64,000 nt of DNA. Origin: UBA7985 sp002711265 (lineage in GTDB: Bacteria > Pseudomonadota > Alphaproteobacteria > UBA7985). Positions 8,272-25,263 of this stretch are shown here, in pieces. Made by a program: the position numbers and the translations under genes. The stretch is from the NCBI GenBank assembly GCA_965660945.1, contig CBFIBS010000007.1, forward strand, positions 57,707-121,706, given 5' to 3'. The stretch's first letter is position 1; each line of letters begins with the position of its first letter. The notes under the pieces are model-generated. The model ran no database searches and was not told where the DNA came from. It saw only the letters and a list, made by a program, of their open reading frames with translations.

Positions 8272-9352
8272 CGGCACCGGGCTCCGACCCGTCGAACAGG
8301 GTTCCGGGGCCATCCTCTCCCCCCTTGGGCAGCGGCGTCAGGCCCAAATGGTCCCAGCCAAAGCGCTCCAGCACCCTGCCGCGCGGGGTCCGCTGGATCA
8401 GCGCGCGCTGGATCAGGTAGGGCTCGACCACGTGTTCGAGCGTATCGCGCTGCTCGGACAGGGCGACGGCAAGCGTCTCCACCCCCACCGGCCCGCCGCG
8501 ATAGGTCTTGGCCAGTGCCCGCAGATAGCGCTGGTCCATATCATCGAGGCCGAGGGGATCGACCTCCAGCTCATCCAGCGCGGATCGTGCCAGTGACAGG
8601 GTGATGCGCCCGTCACCCATGACCACGGCGAAGTCGCGCACCCGGCGCAGCAACCGTCCGGCGATGCGCGGGGTCCCACGCGCGCGCCGGGCAATCTCCA
8701 CACAGGCGTCGCCTTCGAGCGCGACGTCGAGGACGCGCGCGCCGCGCACGATGATCTGTTCGAGGTCGCCTTCGTCATAAAAATCGAGGCGCTGGACGAT
8801 GCCGAAGCGGTCCTGCAGCGGCTTGGACAACAGGCCGACGCGCGTGGTTGCCCCCACCAGCGTAAAGGGCGCCAGATCGACCCGCACCGACCGCGCAGCC
8901 GGGCCCTCGCCGATGATCAGATCCAGCTGGAAATCTTCCATGGCCGAATACAGCACCTCTTCGACCGTCGTGGAGAGCCGGTGGATCTCGTCGATGAACA
9001 GCACGTCACGGGGCTGAAGATTGGTCAGGATCGCCGCGAGGTCGCCCGCGCGGGAAATCATCGGCCCGGAGGTCTGCCGAAAACCGACCCCCAGCTCCGA
9101 GGCCACGATCTGTGCCAGCGTGGTCTTGCCCAGCCCCGGTGGGCCGTGGAACAGCACGTGGTCGACCGCCTCGCTGCGCTGCTTGGCGGCTTCGATGCCG
9201 ACCTTGAGGTTGCGGCGCAGGCGCTCCTGCCCGACGAAATCCTGCAGTATCTGCGGGCGCAGGCCCTGATCCACCGGCGTGTCGCCGCTGTTCAGCGCGT
9301 CCACCAGCCGGGTGTGGGTGCCGTCGGGGTTGAGCGGATCATCGTCGGTCAT
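8261..9352 (-). CDS. ruvB: Holliday junction branch migration helicase RuvB
   Basis: RuvB is the AAA+ motor that drives branch migration of Holliday junctions together with RuvA. The 363-residue protein contains the RuvB start motif LRPQILQDFVGQERL, Walker A GPPGLGKTT (about residues 70-78), Walker B LFIDEIHRL, the sensor GATTRVGLLSKPLQDRFGI and the C-terminal winged helix with RTPRGRVL. About 16 bases separate it from ruvA. Confidence 0.98.
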   Translation of the reverse strand: MTDDDPLNPDGTHTRLVDALNSGDTPVDQGLRPQILQDFVGQERLRRNLKVGIEAAKQRSEAVDHVLFHGPPGLGKTTLAQIVASELGVGFRQTSGPMISRAGDLAAILTNLQPRDVLFIDEIHRLSTTVEEVLYSAMEDFQLDLIIGEGPAARSVRVDLAPFTLVGATTRVGLLSKPLQDRFGIVQRLDFYDEGDLEQIIVRGARVLDVALEGDACVEIARRARGTPRIAGRLLRRVRDFAVVMGDGRITLSLARSALDELEVDPLGLDDMDQRYLRALAKTYRGGPVGVETLAVALSEQRDTLEHVVEPYLIQRALIQRTPRGRVLERFGWDHLGLTPLPKGGEDGPGTLFDGSEPGADER

Positions 9353-9368
9353 GCCTCGCGCCCCCGGT

Positions 9369-9980
9369 TCAGCTGCCCGACAGGCGCTTGAGCGCCAGCC
9401 GGATCAGGGTGGAGACATCGGCATCGCGGTCTTCTTCCATGACGGCGGCGACGGCCTTGCTGGCCTCGGGCTGCTGGTAGCCCAGATTGGTCAGGGCGGA
9501 GACGGCATCGGCGGCGATGGTGCCTTCCGGTGTCGGCGCGGTGCCGACCCCGCCGGCGCTGCTGACCACGCCAGCGAAGGCGCCAACCTTGTCGCGCAGA
9601 TCGGTGATGATGCGGGCGGCGGCCTTGCCGCCGACGCCCTTGGCCGCCTGGATAGCCTTGGCGTCGCCGTTGGCAATGGCGCCGAACAGCACGTCGGGGG
9701 CAAAGATGCTGAGGATGGCCAGCGCTGCCTTGGGCCCGACGCCGTTGACCGTGACCAGCAGGCGGAAGGCCTCGAGCTCTGCCAGCGTGCCGAAGCCGAC
9801 CAGCGTGGGCACCTCCTGGATCACCAGATACTCGGTCTCAAGCGCCACCGGCTGGCCCTTGGCAGGCAGGCCGGCCAGCGTCTTGGCCGAGCTGAGGGTG
9901 CGGTAGACCACCCCGCCGACGTCGATCAGGGCGGCGCCCTCTTCCTGGCCTTCGACCAGTCCCTTGAGCTTGGCGATCAT
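9369..9980 (-). CDS. ruvA: Holliday junction DNA helicase subunit RuvA
   Basis: RuvA binds four-way junctions and loads RuvB. The 203-residue protein has the N-terminal OB fold (MIAKLKGLVEGQEEGAALID), the helix-hairpin-helix segments LLVTVNGVGPKAALAIL and IQAAKGVGGKAAARII, an Ala/Gly-rich linker, and the RuvB-binding domain III (AVSALTNLGYQQPEASKAV). It overlaps ruvC by 4 bases. Confidence 0.97.
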   Translation of the reverse strand: MIAKLKGLVEGQEEGAALIDVGGVVYRTLSSAKTLAGLPAKGQPVALETEYLVIQEVPTLVGFGTLAELEAFRLLVTVNGVGPKAALAILSIFAPDVLFGAIANGDAKAIQAAKGVGGKAAARIITDLRDKVGAFAGVVSSAGGVGTAPTPEGTIAADAVSALTNLGYQQPEASKAVAAVMEEDRDADVSTLIRLALKRLSGS

Positions 9981-10480
9981 GCGGACATCCTCGATGCAGC
10001 CAGCCGTCGGTCAGACTCGGCGAAGTGGGCGTGGCAGATGGCGACGGCGAGCGCGTCAGCGGCGTCGGCCGAGGTGACATCGACACCGGGCAGCAAGCGC
10101 CGGACCATCATCTGCACCTGTTCCTTGGCGGCCTTACCCGCGCCAACCACGGCTTTCTTGACCCGGGTTGGGGCGTACTCGCCAACGGGCAGGCCGAGGC
10201 TCGCCGGGGCCAGCAGCACCACGCCGCGGGCCATACCGAGCTTGAGCGTTGAGGCCGGGTTCTGGTTGACGAAGGTTTCCTCGACCGCCGCTTCGTCGGG
10301 ACTGTATTCGGCGATGACCTTCACCAGCGCTTTCTCAAGCTGGACCAGCCGCTGTGCCATGGGCAGAGCCGCGTCGGTTTTGACGGTGCCGTGGGCGACC
10401 GGCGACAGGCGGTTTCCCGTCTGGTCGATCACGCCCCAGCCCGTCACCCGGAGTCCGGGATCGAGTCCGATAATGCGCAT
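9977..10480 (-). CDS. ruvC: crossover junction endodeoxyribonuclease RuvC
   Basis: RuvC resolves Holliday junctions by symmetrical cleavage. The 167-residue protein starts with MRIIGLDPGL, which contains the first catalytic Asp (residue 7); further acidic residues lie in EAAVEETFV and DVTSADAADALAVAICH. It is the first gene of a ruvC-ruvA-ruvB run that continues into the tol genes. A perfect palindrome (10536-10554) lies upstream. Confidence 0.97.
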   Translation of the reverse strand: MRIIGLDPGLRVTGWGVIDQTGNRLSPVAHGTVKTDAALPMAQRLVQLEKALVKVIAEYSPDEAAVEETFVNQNPASTLKLGMARGVVLLAPASLGLPVGEYAPTRVKKAVVGAGKAAKEQVQMMVRRLLPGVDVTSADAADALAVAICHAHFAESDRRLAASRMSA

Positions 10481-10674
10481 ACGCGCATAGAGTCGCGTAT
10501 GGCCTGTCTCGTCAAGTCCGGCGGCGCCTCCGGAGCCATTTGCGGGTCAAATGGGGGCGATTTAACCGGGTTTTGGCTGCAATTCCGGACAGGGGCGGGG
10601 TTTTTCCGACCGGATACCGGCCTGCCCAGGGCTGGCGGCCCGGATCAGCACGAATTCAGCGCGCGATCAGAGGC
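10481..10674. promoter_or_regulatory. ruvC upstream region with a CCATTTG/CAAATGG palindrome
   Basis: This 194-base gap between the prmA stop and the ruvC start contains CCATTTG-cgggt-CAAATGG (10536-10554), a perfect 7-base inverted repeat, and a TTGACG about 45 bases before ruvC that could serve as -35 with a poor -10. No GTTC-N7-GTTC LexA site of the alphaproteobacterial type was found here. Confidence 0.35.
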
Positions 10675-11694
10675 TTAATGAAAATCGATGTGGCGCAGCC
10701 AGGCCTGACACCGCCGATTGATCTGCCGTGGCAAGCGCGCGCGGCCATTGCACAGCTGCAGCATGGTCCACGGACCGCGTCGCAGGCGGCGCTCGGTGCG
10801 GAATCCCAGCGCGAGGAAGCTGCGCTCGACCTGCTGCTCCTGCCGCCGCAGCAGTCCCGCCAGCACCACCCGTCCGCCCGATGCCGTCACCGAGGCGATC
10901 GAGGGCGCAAGGTTGATCAGGTGCCCGGAGAGGATATTGGCGAACACAATGTCGTTCCGCCCGCCTGTACGGATCGCCCTGTGGCCGATGCCCACCGCGG
11001 CAACAAAGCGGGTCAGATGCCCCACGCCGTTGCGCCGGGCGTTGACCGCTGCGACACCAACGGTCGCCGGGTCGATGTCCGAGCCCAGCACCGGTTGATG
11101 GCTGGCCCGTGCCCAGGCCAGCGCCAGCACCCCCGAACCTGCACCGAGGTCCAGCACCCGCGGCACGCGCCGTCCCGGTCTCTGGCTCTGGCTCTGGCTC
11201 TGGCCGCGAATCCGGCCCTGCGCCCGGCCCCGCAGCAGTCCGGTGATGAGTTCCAGACAGCCATGGGTGGTGTCGTGATGGCCGGTGCCGAAGGCGTTCT
11301 GCGCATCGATGAGCAGGCCGACGGCACCCGCCGGCACCGGGCTTGGGTCGTGACTGCCGCGCAGGAAGAAACGCCCGGCATGGATCGCCGTCAGGGCCGA
11401 CTGGCTTTCCGCCACCCAATCGATGTCCGGCAGGGTTTCGATGTCAAAATCTATCCCGCTCAGCCCGGACATCTGCTGCCCCATGGCGACCAGCGCTGCC
11501 ACAGTTTCGGTCTCCGGCTGCTCGCTCAGATAAGCCAGTACCGTCAGCTCGTCGCTGTCCCGCAGGTCAACACCGGTATCGATCAGCGGCGCCTGTCGCC
11601 CCACGACGGCTTCGGGCAGACTTGCCAGCAGCCCCTCGAAAACCTCGGCATGCTCGCGCGGTACAGAGATACGGACGAGGTAGGTTTCGGCCAC
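10675..11694 (-). CDS. prmA: ribosomal protein L11 methyltransferase PrmA
   Basis: PrmA trimethylates ribosomal protein L11 using S-adenosylmethionine. The 339-residue protein has the N-terminal L11-recognition domain and the methyltransferase core: AFGTGHHDTTHGCLE, motif I VLDLGAGSGVLALA, GSDIDPATVGVAAVNARRNG and the catalytic-loop FANILSGHLINLAP. Between the first and second motifs is an extra basic/Gln-Ser linker (RGQSQSQSQRPGRR) coded by a hexanucleotide repeat and absent from typical family members. The C-terminus is about 20 residues longer than usual. It lies 1 base from the helicase gene on the same strand. Confidence 0.9.
   Translation of the reverse strand: MAETYLVRISVPREHAEVFEGLLASLPEAVVGRQAPLIDTGVDLRDSDELTVLAYLSEQPETETVAALVAMGQQMSGLSGIDFDIETLPDIDWVAESQSALTAIHAGRFFLRGSHDPSPVPAGAVGLLIDAQNAFGTGHHDTTHGCLELITGLLRGRAQGRIRGQSQSQSQRPGRRVPRVLDLGAGSGVLALAWARASHQPVLGSDIDPATVGVAAVNARRNGVGHLTRFVAAVGIGHRAIRTGGRNDIVFANILSGHLINLAPSIASVTASGGRVVLAGLLRRQEQQVERSFLALGFRTERRLRRGPWTMLQLCNGRARLPRQINRRCQAWLRHIDFH
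11183..11206. repeat. CTGGCT hexanucleotide repeat in prmA
   Basis: CTGGCT-type units are repeated about four times and read in frame as Gln-Ser pairs on the minus strand. Like the cpoB tracts, the unit length of 6 preserves the reading frame. Confidence 0.8.
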
Positions 11695-14151
11695 CTAGCT
11701 TGCCTCGGCTGCGTCGACGACGAAGGAAGCCATGACCCGCTTCTCCCCGGCTGCGTCAAAGTCGATTACCAGCTTCTCACCCTCGACCGCCGAGATCAGT
11801 CCGTAGCCGAACTTGCGGTGAAACACCCGCTGGCCCAGCGCGAAGCCATGGTCAGCGCCGCGGCTGGCGAAGCCGATGGGGTCAAAGCTGCCGTCGATGA
11901 CCGGCGGTGAGCCTTGCTTGACCTGCTCCAGATTCTGCTTGAGGCGATTCATGCCGGGGCTGTCGATGCCGCGGAAGCTGCGCCGCTCGGCCCACTCCAG
12001 CGGGGGCAGCGCGCCCAGATCGCGGGCACCGGTTGCCCCGCCGCCATACTGCCGGGCGAGGCCGGCGCCGCTGCCATATCCACCATCCTCGCTGCCGTCA
12101 CCTCCGGTGAAAGCGGCGAACATTGACGCCCCGGAGATGTCGTCGACGTCGAGCACGTCGTCGGGTAGCTCCTCGACGAAGCGGGAGGGCCGCGCGTAGT
12201 TCCATTGGCCGTGCAGAAAACGGCTGCCGACGTAGAGAATGTAGAGCTCTTCGCGCGCGCGGGTCAGGCCGACATAGGCAAGCCGCCGTTCTTCTTCGAG
12301 GCCCTTGTCGCCGCTCTCGGTCATGGCGCGCATGTTGGGGAAGGCGCCGTCTTCCCAGCCGGGCAGGAACACGACCGGGAATTCCATGCCCTTGGCCGCG
12401 TGCAGGGTCATGAGCGAGAGCTCGTCCCCGCCGCTGCCCGCGTTGGTGTCGAGGACCAGCGAGATGTGCTCAAGGAAGCCAGCCAGGGACTCGAAGTTGC
12501 CCATCGAGCCGACCAGCTCGTCGAGGTTTTCCAACCGGCCGCGGGCGTCGGCGGTCTTCTCATTGCGCCACATGTCGCGGTAGCCGCTGTCGTCGAGGAT
12601 CTGCTCGGCCAGCTCAGTGTGCTCGGTGGTGTTCATCAGCTCGCGCCACTGCTCGATCATCGCCTGAAAGGCGACCAGCTTCTTGCGCGCTGCAGCGGGC
12701 AGCTCGTCGCTGCCGACCAAAAGGGCGACTGCGCGCATGGCGCTGATCTGGTTCATGCGGGCGAAGGACAGCACGCGCTGCACGGTGGTCTGGCCGATGC
12801 CGCGCTTGGGCACGTTGATGATACGCTCGAAGGCGAGGTCGTCGTCAGGCTGGCGCACCAGCCGCAGGTAGGCGATGGCGTCGCGGATCTCCCGGCGTTC
12901 GTAGAAGCGCGGGCCGCCGAACACGCGGTAGGGTAGGCCGACGTCGATCATGCGTTCCTCGATGGCGCGCATCATCGACGACGAGCGCACGAGGATGGCA
13001 AACTCGCGATAATCCCGACCTTCGCGGTGGAGGCGCTCGATCTCGTCGGTGATGTAGCGGGCTTCCTCGTTGCCGTCGGGCAGCCCCCGCACCCGCAGCG
13101 GCGCGCCGGGCTGGTCGTCGGTGAATAGGGTCTTGCCCAGCCGTTCGCTGTTGTGGGCGATCAGCGCCGACGCGGCGGCGAGGATATTGCCGGTCGAGCG
13201 GTAGTTCTGCTCCAGCCGGATGGTCTTGGCCGCGGGGTAGTCGGTCTCGAAGCGCAGGATGTTGCCGACTTCAGCCCCGCGCCAGCCGTAGATCGACTGG
13301 TCGTCGTCGCCGACGCAAGCGATATTCTGGTGCTTGGCGGCGAGCAGGCGCAGCCACAGGTACTGGGCAACGTTGGTGTCCTGATACTCGTCGACGAGGA
13401 TGAAGCGGAACCGGTGCTGGTAGGTTTCGAGGATCGCTGCGTTGGCCTGGAAGATGCTGAGATTGTGGAGCAGCAGGTCGCCGAAGTCGGCAGCGTTCAG
13501 CTCAAGCAGGCGGTCCTGATAGGCCTGATAAATCTTGCCCAGACGGCCCTCGCACAGCCCCTGCGGAATGTCGTCCAGCGGCACCTTTGCCGGGGTCCAG
13601 CCACGGTCCTTCCAGCGGCTGATCGCGGTCAGCACGGCGCGTGGGCTGTGCGCCTTTGGATCGATATTGGCATCGACCATCAGCGCTTTGAGCAGCCGGA
13701 GCTGGTCGTCGTCGTCGAGGATGGTGAAGTTCTGGTTGAAACTGTCCACGCCGAGCGCGCTGGCGTGGATGCGCAGGATGCGAGCCGCGATGCTGTGGAA
13801 GGTGCCCAGCCACCAGCCCGTGGTCGGCTGGCCGATCAGCGCCTCGACCCGGTCGCGCATTTCACCGGCAGCCTTGTTGGTAAAGGTCACGGCGAGCAGC
13901 TCCTGCGGCCGCGCCGTGCCGGTGATCAGCAGGTGACCGATCCGGGTGGTCAGGGCGCGGGTCTTGCCCGTGCCGGCGCCCGCGAGCACCAGCACCGGTC
14001 CGGCGAGGGTCTCCACCGCCTCACGCTGGGGCGGGTTCAGCCCCTGCAGGTAAGCGGGGCCGGCCGGCGCAGCGGGTACAGCCGGCGCAGCGGGCGCAGC
14101 CGGCGCAGACAGGCCGTCTTGCATCAGGGGGCTGGACAAATCCTCGGACAT
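11695..14151 (-). CDS. uvrD: UvrD/PcrA family ATP-dependent 3'-5' DNA helicase
   Basis: This superfamily 1A helicase acts in nucleotide excision and mismatch repair and in clearing recombinase or stalled polymerase. The 818-residue product contains all SF1 motifs: Q motif region LNPPQREAV, Walker A AGAGTGKT, motif Ia VTFTNKAAGEM, Walker B FILVDEYQDTN, motif III CVGDDDQSIYGWRGA, motif IV LEQNYRST, motif V LMTLHAAKGMEFPVVF and motif VI AYVGLTRAREELYI. The C-terminus carries the PcrA-type tudor-like domain (VFHRKFGYGLISAVEG). The ATG at 14151 is preferred; residues 10-40 are an Ala/Pro-repeat leader. A LexA-like box overlaps the start region. Confidence 0.95.
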   Translation of the reverse strand: MSEDLSSPLMQDGLSAPAAPAAPAVPAAPAGPAYLQGLNPPQREAVETLAGPVLVLAGAGTGKTRALTTRIGHLLITGTARPQELLAVTFTNKAAGEMRDRVEALIGQPTTGWWLGTFHSIAARILRIHASALGVDSFNQNFTILDDDDQLRLLKALMVDANIDPKAHSPRAVLTAISRWKDRGWTPAKVPLDDIPQGLCEGRLGKIYQAYQDRLLELNAADFGDLLLHNLSIFQANAAILETYQHRFRFILVDEYQDTNVAQYLWLRLLAAKHQNIACVGDDDQSIYGWRGAEVGNILRFETDYPAAKTIRLEQNYRSTGNILAAASALIAHNSERLGKTLFTDDQPGAPLRVRGLPDGNEEARYITDEIERLHREGRDYREFAILVRSSSMMRAIEERMIDVGLPYRVFGGPRFYERREIRDAIAYLRLVRQPDDDLAFERIINVPKRGIGQTTVQRVLSFARMNQISAMRAVALLVGSDELPAAARKKLVAFQAMIEQWRELMNTTEHTELAEQILDDSGYRDMWRNEKTADARGRLENLDELVGSMGNFESLAGFLEHISLVLDTNAGSGGDELSLMTLHAAKGMEFPVVFLPGWEDGAFPNMRAMTESGDKGLEEERRLAYVGLTRAREELYILYVGSRFLHGQWNYARPSRFVEELPDDVLDVDDISGASMFAAFTGGDGSEDGGYGSGAGLARQYGGGATGARDLGALPPLEWAERRSFRGIDSPGMNRLKQNLEQVKQGSPPVIDGSFDPIGFASRGADHGFALGQRVFHRKFGYGLISAVEGEKLVIDFDAAGEKRVMASFVVDAAEAS

Positions 14152-14152
14152 G

Positions 14153-14167
14153 GGACGAATGTAGAAC
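14153..14167 (-). promoter_or_regulatory. possible LexA-type operator before uvrD
   Basis: The minus strand reads GTTC-TACATTC-GTCC directly before the uvrD ATG. The alphaproteobacterial LexA box is GTTC-N7-GTTC, so this is one base off. The position, touching the start codon, is unusual for an operator unless transcription starts very close. Confidence 0.25.
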
Positions 14168-14243
14168 ATTACCGCCACCTGCGCCAATGAGATTACGCGC
14201 CGCGGGACGGGGCGGGTCCACGACATCTGGGGAAAACCGAAGC

Positions 14244-15395
14244 ATGGGTCACGTCAGCATCCAAGACATAAAACTTGAGGGCGATTTTCAGGGGACAGAT
14301 TTTAACCTGCGCGTGTTCCGCTTCGGAGGGCGCCGTGCGGGCGCGCCGAAAATCTACATGCACGCCGCGCTGCACGCCGATGAGACCCCGGGCATGCTGA
14401 TCCTTCACCACCTGCTGCCCAGGCTGCAGGCCGCCGCCGAAGCCGGACAGATCCCGGGCGAAGTGGTGGTTCTGCCGCAGGCCAACCCGCTGGGCGGCGC
14501 GCAGGTTCTCTTCCGCGACAAGCACGTGGGTCGGTTCCACCTGCCCAACGGCGAGAACCACAACCGTGGCTGGGCGCTGCTGACCGAGGACGTCATCGAG
14601 ACCATCGGCGCGGGGCTCGGGGCCGATGCTCTGGCCAACGTGGCGCTGATCCGCCGCGTGGTCGGCGAAGCGCTGGCGGCGCGCGAGCCGGTGACAGTTC
14701 TCGACCGCTACCGCAAGGCCATCCTCGGGCTGTGCTACGACGCCGACATGGTCTGGGACCTGCACTGCGATGACGACAGCGGCCGCCATCTGTTCATCAT
14801 CCCCGAGCAGTGGCCCGACTGGCAGGACATTGCCGCCGCCAGCGGCTCGATGGTGGCGCTCACGGCGGCGGACAGCGGTGGGGGCAGCTTCGACGAGTGT
14901 CTGTCGACGGTGTGGACCAGGCTTCAGGCCCGCTTTCCTGAGCATCCGATCCCGCTGGCCTGTCCGTCGGCGACCTTCGAATATGCAGGTTGGGCCGACG
15001 TCGAAGACAGCGTCGCGGCGGAGGATGCGCAGCACCTGTTCAGCATCCTGTGTTCGCGGGGCTTTGTGAATGCTGAGCCCACGCCGCTCCCCGAGTTGGA
15101 GGCCGAGGGCCTGCCGCTGGAGGCGACCGAAATGCTGCGGATCAGTTCGCCGGGGATCATCGCCTATCATGTCAGGATCGGCGAGCAGGTCACGCGGGGG
15201 CAGCACGTTGCTGACGTCGTGGACCCGACCGTGCTGGACCCGACTGAGGCGAGAACGCCGGTGCTTGCGGGGACAGATGGCTTCGTGCTCTCGCGGTTGA
15301 TGCAGAAGCTGGTGTTCCCCGGCGACTGCGTGATGAAGATCGTCGGTCGGGAGATTCTCGAAGAGCGTAAAGGCGGGTACCTGCTTCAGGACTGA
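14244..15395 (+). CDS. succinylglutamate desuccinylase/aspartoacylase family zinc hydrolase
   Basis: This M14-like zinc carboxypeptidase-fold protein probably hydrolyses an N-acyl amino acid or a related amide; the substrate is not evident. The 383-residue product shows the zinc motif MHAALHADETPG (His44, Glu47), the second zinc His in MVWDLHCDDD, and a conserved HLPNGENHNRGW segment. A C-terminal biotinyl-like beta barrel (SPGIIAYHVRIGEQVTRGQHVADVVDP) is typical of the AstE/AspA superfamily. The ATG at 14244 is used; the earlier ATG at 14187 overlaps the divergent helicase promoter. It stands alone between two minus-strand blocks. Confidence 0.82.
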   Translation: MGHVSIQDIKLEGDFQGTDFNLRVFRFGGRRAGAPKIYMHAALHADETPGMLILHHLLPRLQAAAEAGQIPGEVVVLPQANPLGGAQVLFRDKHVGRFHLPNGENHNRGWALLTEDVIETIGAGLGADALANVALIRRVVGEALAAREPVTVLDRYRKAILGLCYDADMVWDLHCDDDSGRHLFIIPEQWPDWQDIAAASGSMVALTAADSGGGSFDECLSTVWTRLQARFPEHPIPLACPSATFEYAGWADVEDSVAAEDAQHLFSILCSRGFVNAEPTPLPELEAEGLPLEATEMLRISSPGIIAYHVRIGEQVTRGQHVADVVDPTVLDPTEARTPVLAGTDGFVLSRLMQKLVFPGDCVMKIVGREILEERKGGYLLQD

Positions 15396-15570
15396 TGTGG
15401 CGCGCTCGGGCCTTGGCCGCTTCGCGGCCTTCGGCCCTCCCACGCGCATTTTCTTAGAAAATGCGAAATGACGTCAGGCCGCGCGCAGTGCGGCCTGTCC
15501 GTTTGACTGCGCGGGGGAGATTTGTAAGCCGCGAAGCGGCGTCAAATCGAGCCCGCAACCCCTGACATGC
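15396..15570. repeat. cluster of perfect hairpins between convergent genes
   Basis: Four inverted repeats are packed in 175 bases: GGCCGC-ttc-GCGGCC near 15417, CGCATTTTC-tta-GAAAATGCG (15455-15475), CAGGCCGC-gcgcagt-GCGGCCTG (15476-15498) and GCCGC-gaa-GCGGC near 15532. The region separates the plus-strand hydrolase gene from the minus-strand VOC gene, so it probably ends both transcripts; the symmetric sequence resembles repeat units seen in alphaproteobacterial intergenic regions. Confidence 0.6.
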
Positions 15571-16035
15571 TCAAGTTGCGAAGACACTTTCCATCGATTT
15601 GAAAGTCTTGAACTCCAGTGCATTGCCCGATGGATCGAGGCAGAACATCGTACCCTGCTCGCCTGGCTCACCCTGAAACCGTATCTTTGGCTCGATGATC
15701 CAGGTCACCCCCGCAGCCTGCAGGCGGTCCCGCAGCGCTTCCCAGTCATCCCATTCGAGGATCGCCCCGAAATGCCGGACCGGGACCGCATCACCATCCA
15801 CGCCATTGGTCCGTGCCGCCGCGCATTCATCAGGCTTTACGTGGGCGGAAATCTGGTGGCCCCACAGATCAAAGTCGATCCAGGCCTCAGCCTCCCGCCC
15901 GACCCCACAGCCCAGCACGTCGCGATAGAACTGCCGCGTCTCCTCCTTATCGAGGATCGGAAATGCCAGGTGAAAACGCGGCATGGCCCGCGGTGCAGCG
16001 GCCTTGGCTGTGGCTGTATCGGCTTCAACGGACAT
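15571..16035 (-). CDS. VOC (glyoxalase/bleomycin resistance-like) family protein
   Basis: The 154-residue protein has the two beta-alpha-beta modules of the vicinal oxygen chelate superfamily: PRFHLAFPILDKEETRQFYRDV (first His ligand candidate) and a closing MFCLDPSGNALEFKTF (Glu ligand candidate). RHFGAILEW supplies another probable ligand. Its substrate is unknown; members include dioxygenases, epimerases and resistance proteins. The ATG at 16035 is chosen because the extra 18 residues of a longer frame have no family character. It lies downstream of rpoC but beyond a strong terminator. Confidence 0.78.
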   Translation of the reverse strand: MSVEADTATAKAAAPRAMPRFHLAFPILDKEETRQFYRDVLGCGVGREAEAWIDFDLWGHQISAHVKPDECAAARTNGVDGDAVPVRHFGAILEWDDWEALRDRLQAAGVTWIIEPKIRFQGEPGEQGTMFCLDPSGNALEFKTFKSMESVFAT

Positions 16036-16061
16036 AATCGGGGCTTTCCTCCACACTGAGA

Positions 16062-16103
16062 TCAAAAAGCAAAGGGCGCGGCACCCCATAGGTACCGCGC
16101 CCT
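16062..16103 (-). terminator. rho-independent terminator downstream of rpoC
   Basis: On the minus strand a 13-base stem (16091-16103 with 16073-16085, one imperfect pair) with a 5-base loop is followed by a T-rich stretch TTGCTTTTTGA. It lies about 100 bases beyond the rpoC stop and before the VOC gene, so it ends the rpoBC transcript. Confidence 0.75.
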
Positions 16104-16203
16104 GCTCATTTATCAGACTTCACCATCGCAAGGCCAGAAGTCCCGGTGTCGTCGCCACAGTCCTGAAACCAATGGGCGAGGCCTCAGGACCAGACCTTTC
16201 GCC

Positions 16204-20529
<4,326 letters not shown>

Positions 20530-20635
20530 GTCAGGCTCCCATGAAGGGGTGAATTCTGCGGGCTGTTTCGGGGCGTTCGGGGGCGATGGCGCGATGGCCC
20601 TGCCCCCGGCTCCGGTGGCGGCTCAGAGGCCGCGG

Positions 20636-24928
<4,293 letters not shown>

Positions 24929-25263
24929 AGACTTAGGGCTCCCTGGTTGGGTCGTTTTCTGCCAGCGGATAAGCACTCACAACGTCGGGATGGTCGGGGG
25001 CTGTCCCTGCGTTAAAGGGTACCAAAGCCGCTTAGGACCGGGCTGAAAAGGCCGGTCTGCCTGGGTCGGAACCGGTGGCTCCGTATTTTTGTAAAGAGTG
25101 CGCGCTGACAGCCATCACTGTCGATCCGAGGATGTACGCCGGTCGACTCCTTTCTTCAAGCCCTCGAAGGGCGTGGGCATGGCAGGGCTGCTGCGCGGCA
25201 GATTGCGCGACGCTTGGCCCCGTCGCGCGAAGCGCGGTCGGGGACTAGTCGGCGCAACCAGGC
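24929..25263. promoter_or_regulatory. rpoB leader / upstream region, 335 bases without a gene
   Basis: No gene is seen. Because rplL ends in a terminator and the gene in between has its own unit, a promoter for rpoBC is expected here on the minus strand. One hairpin (25036-25041 with 25052-25057, GACCGG/CCGGTC) and a GGTACCCTTTAA segment are visible, but no clear -35/-10 pair could be assigned. Confidence 0.35.
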
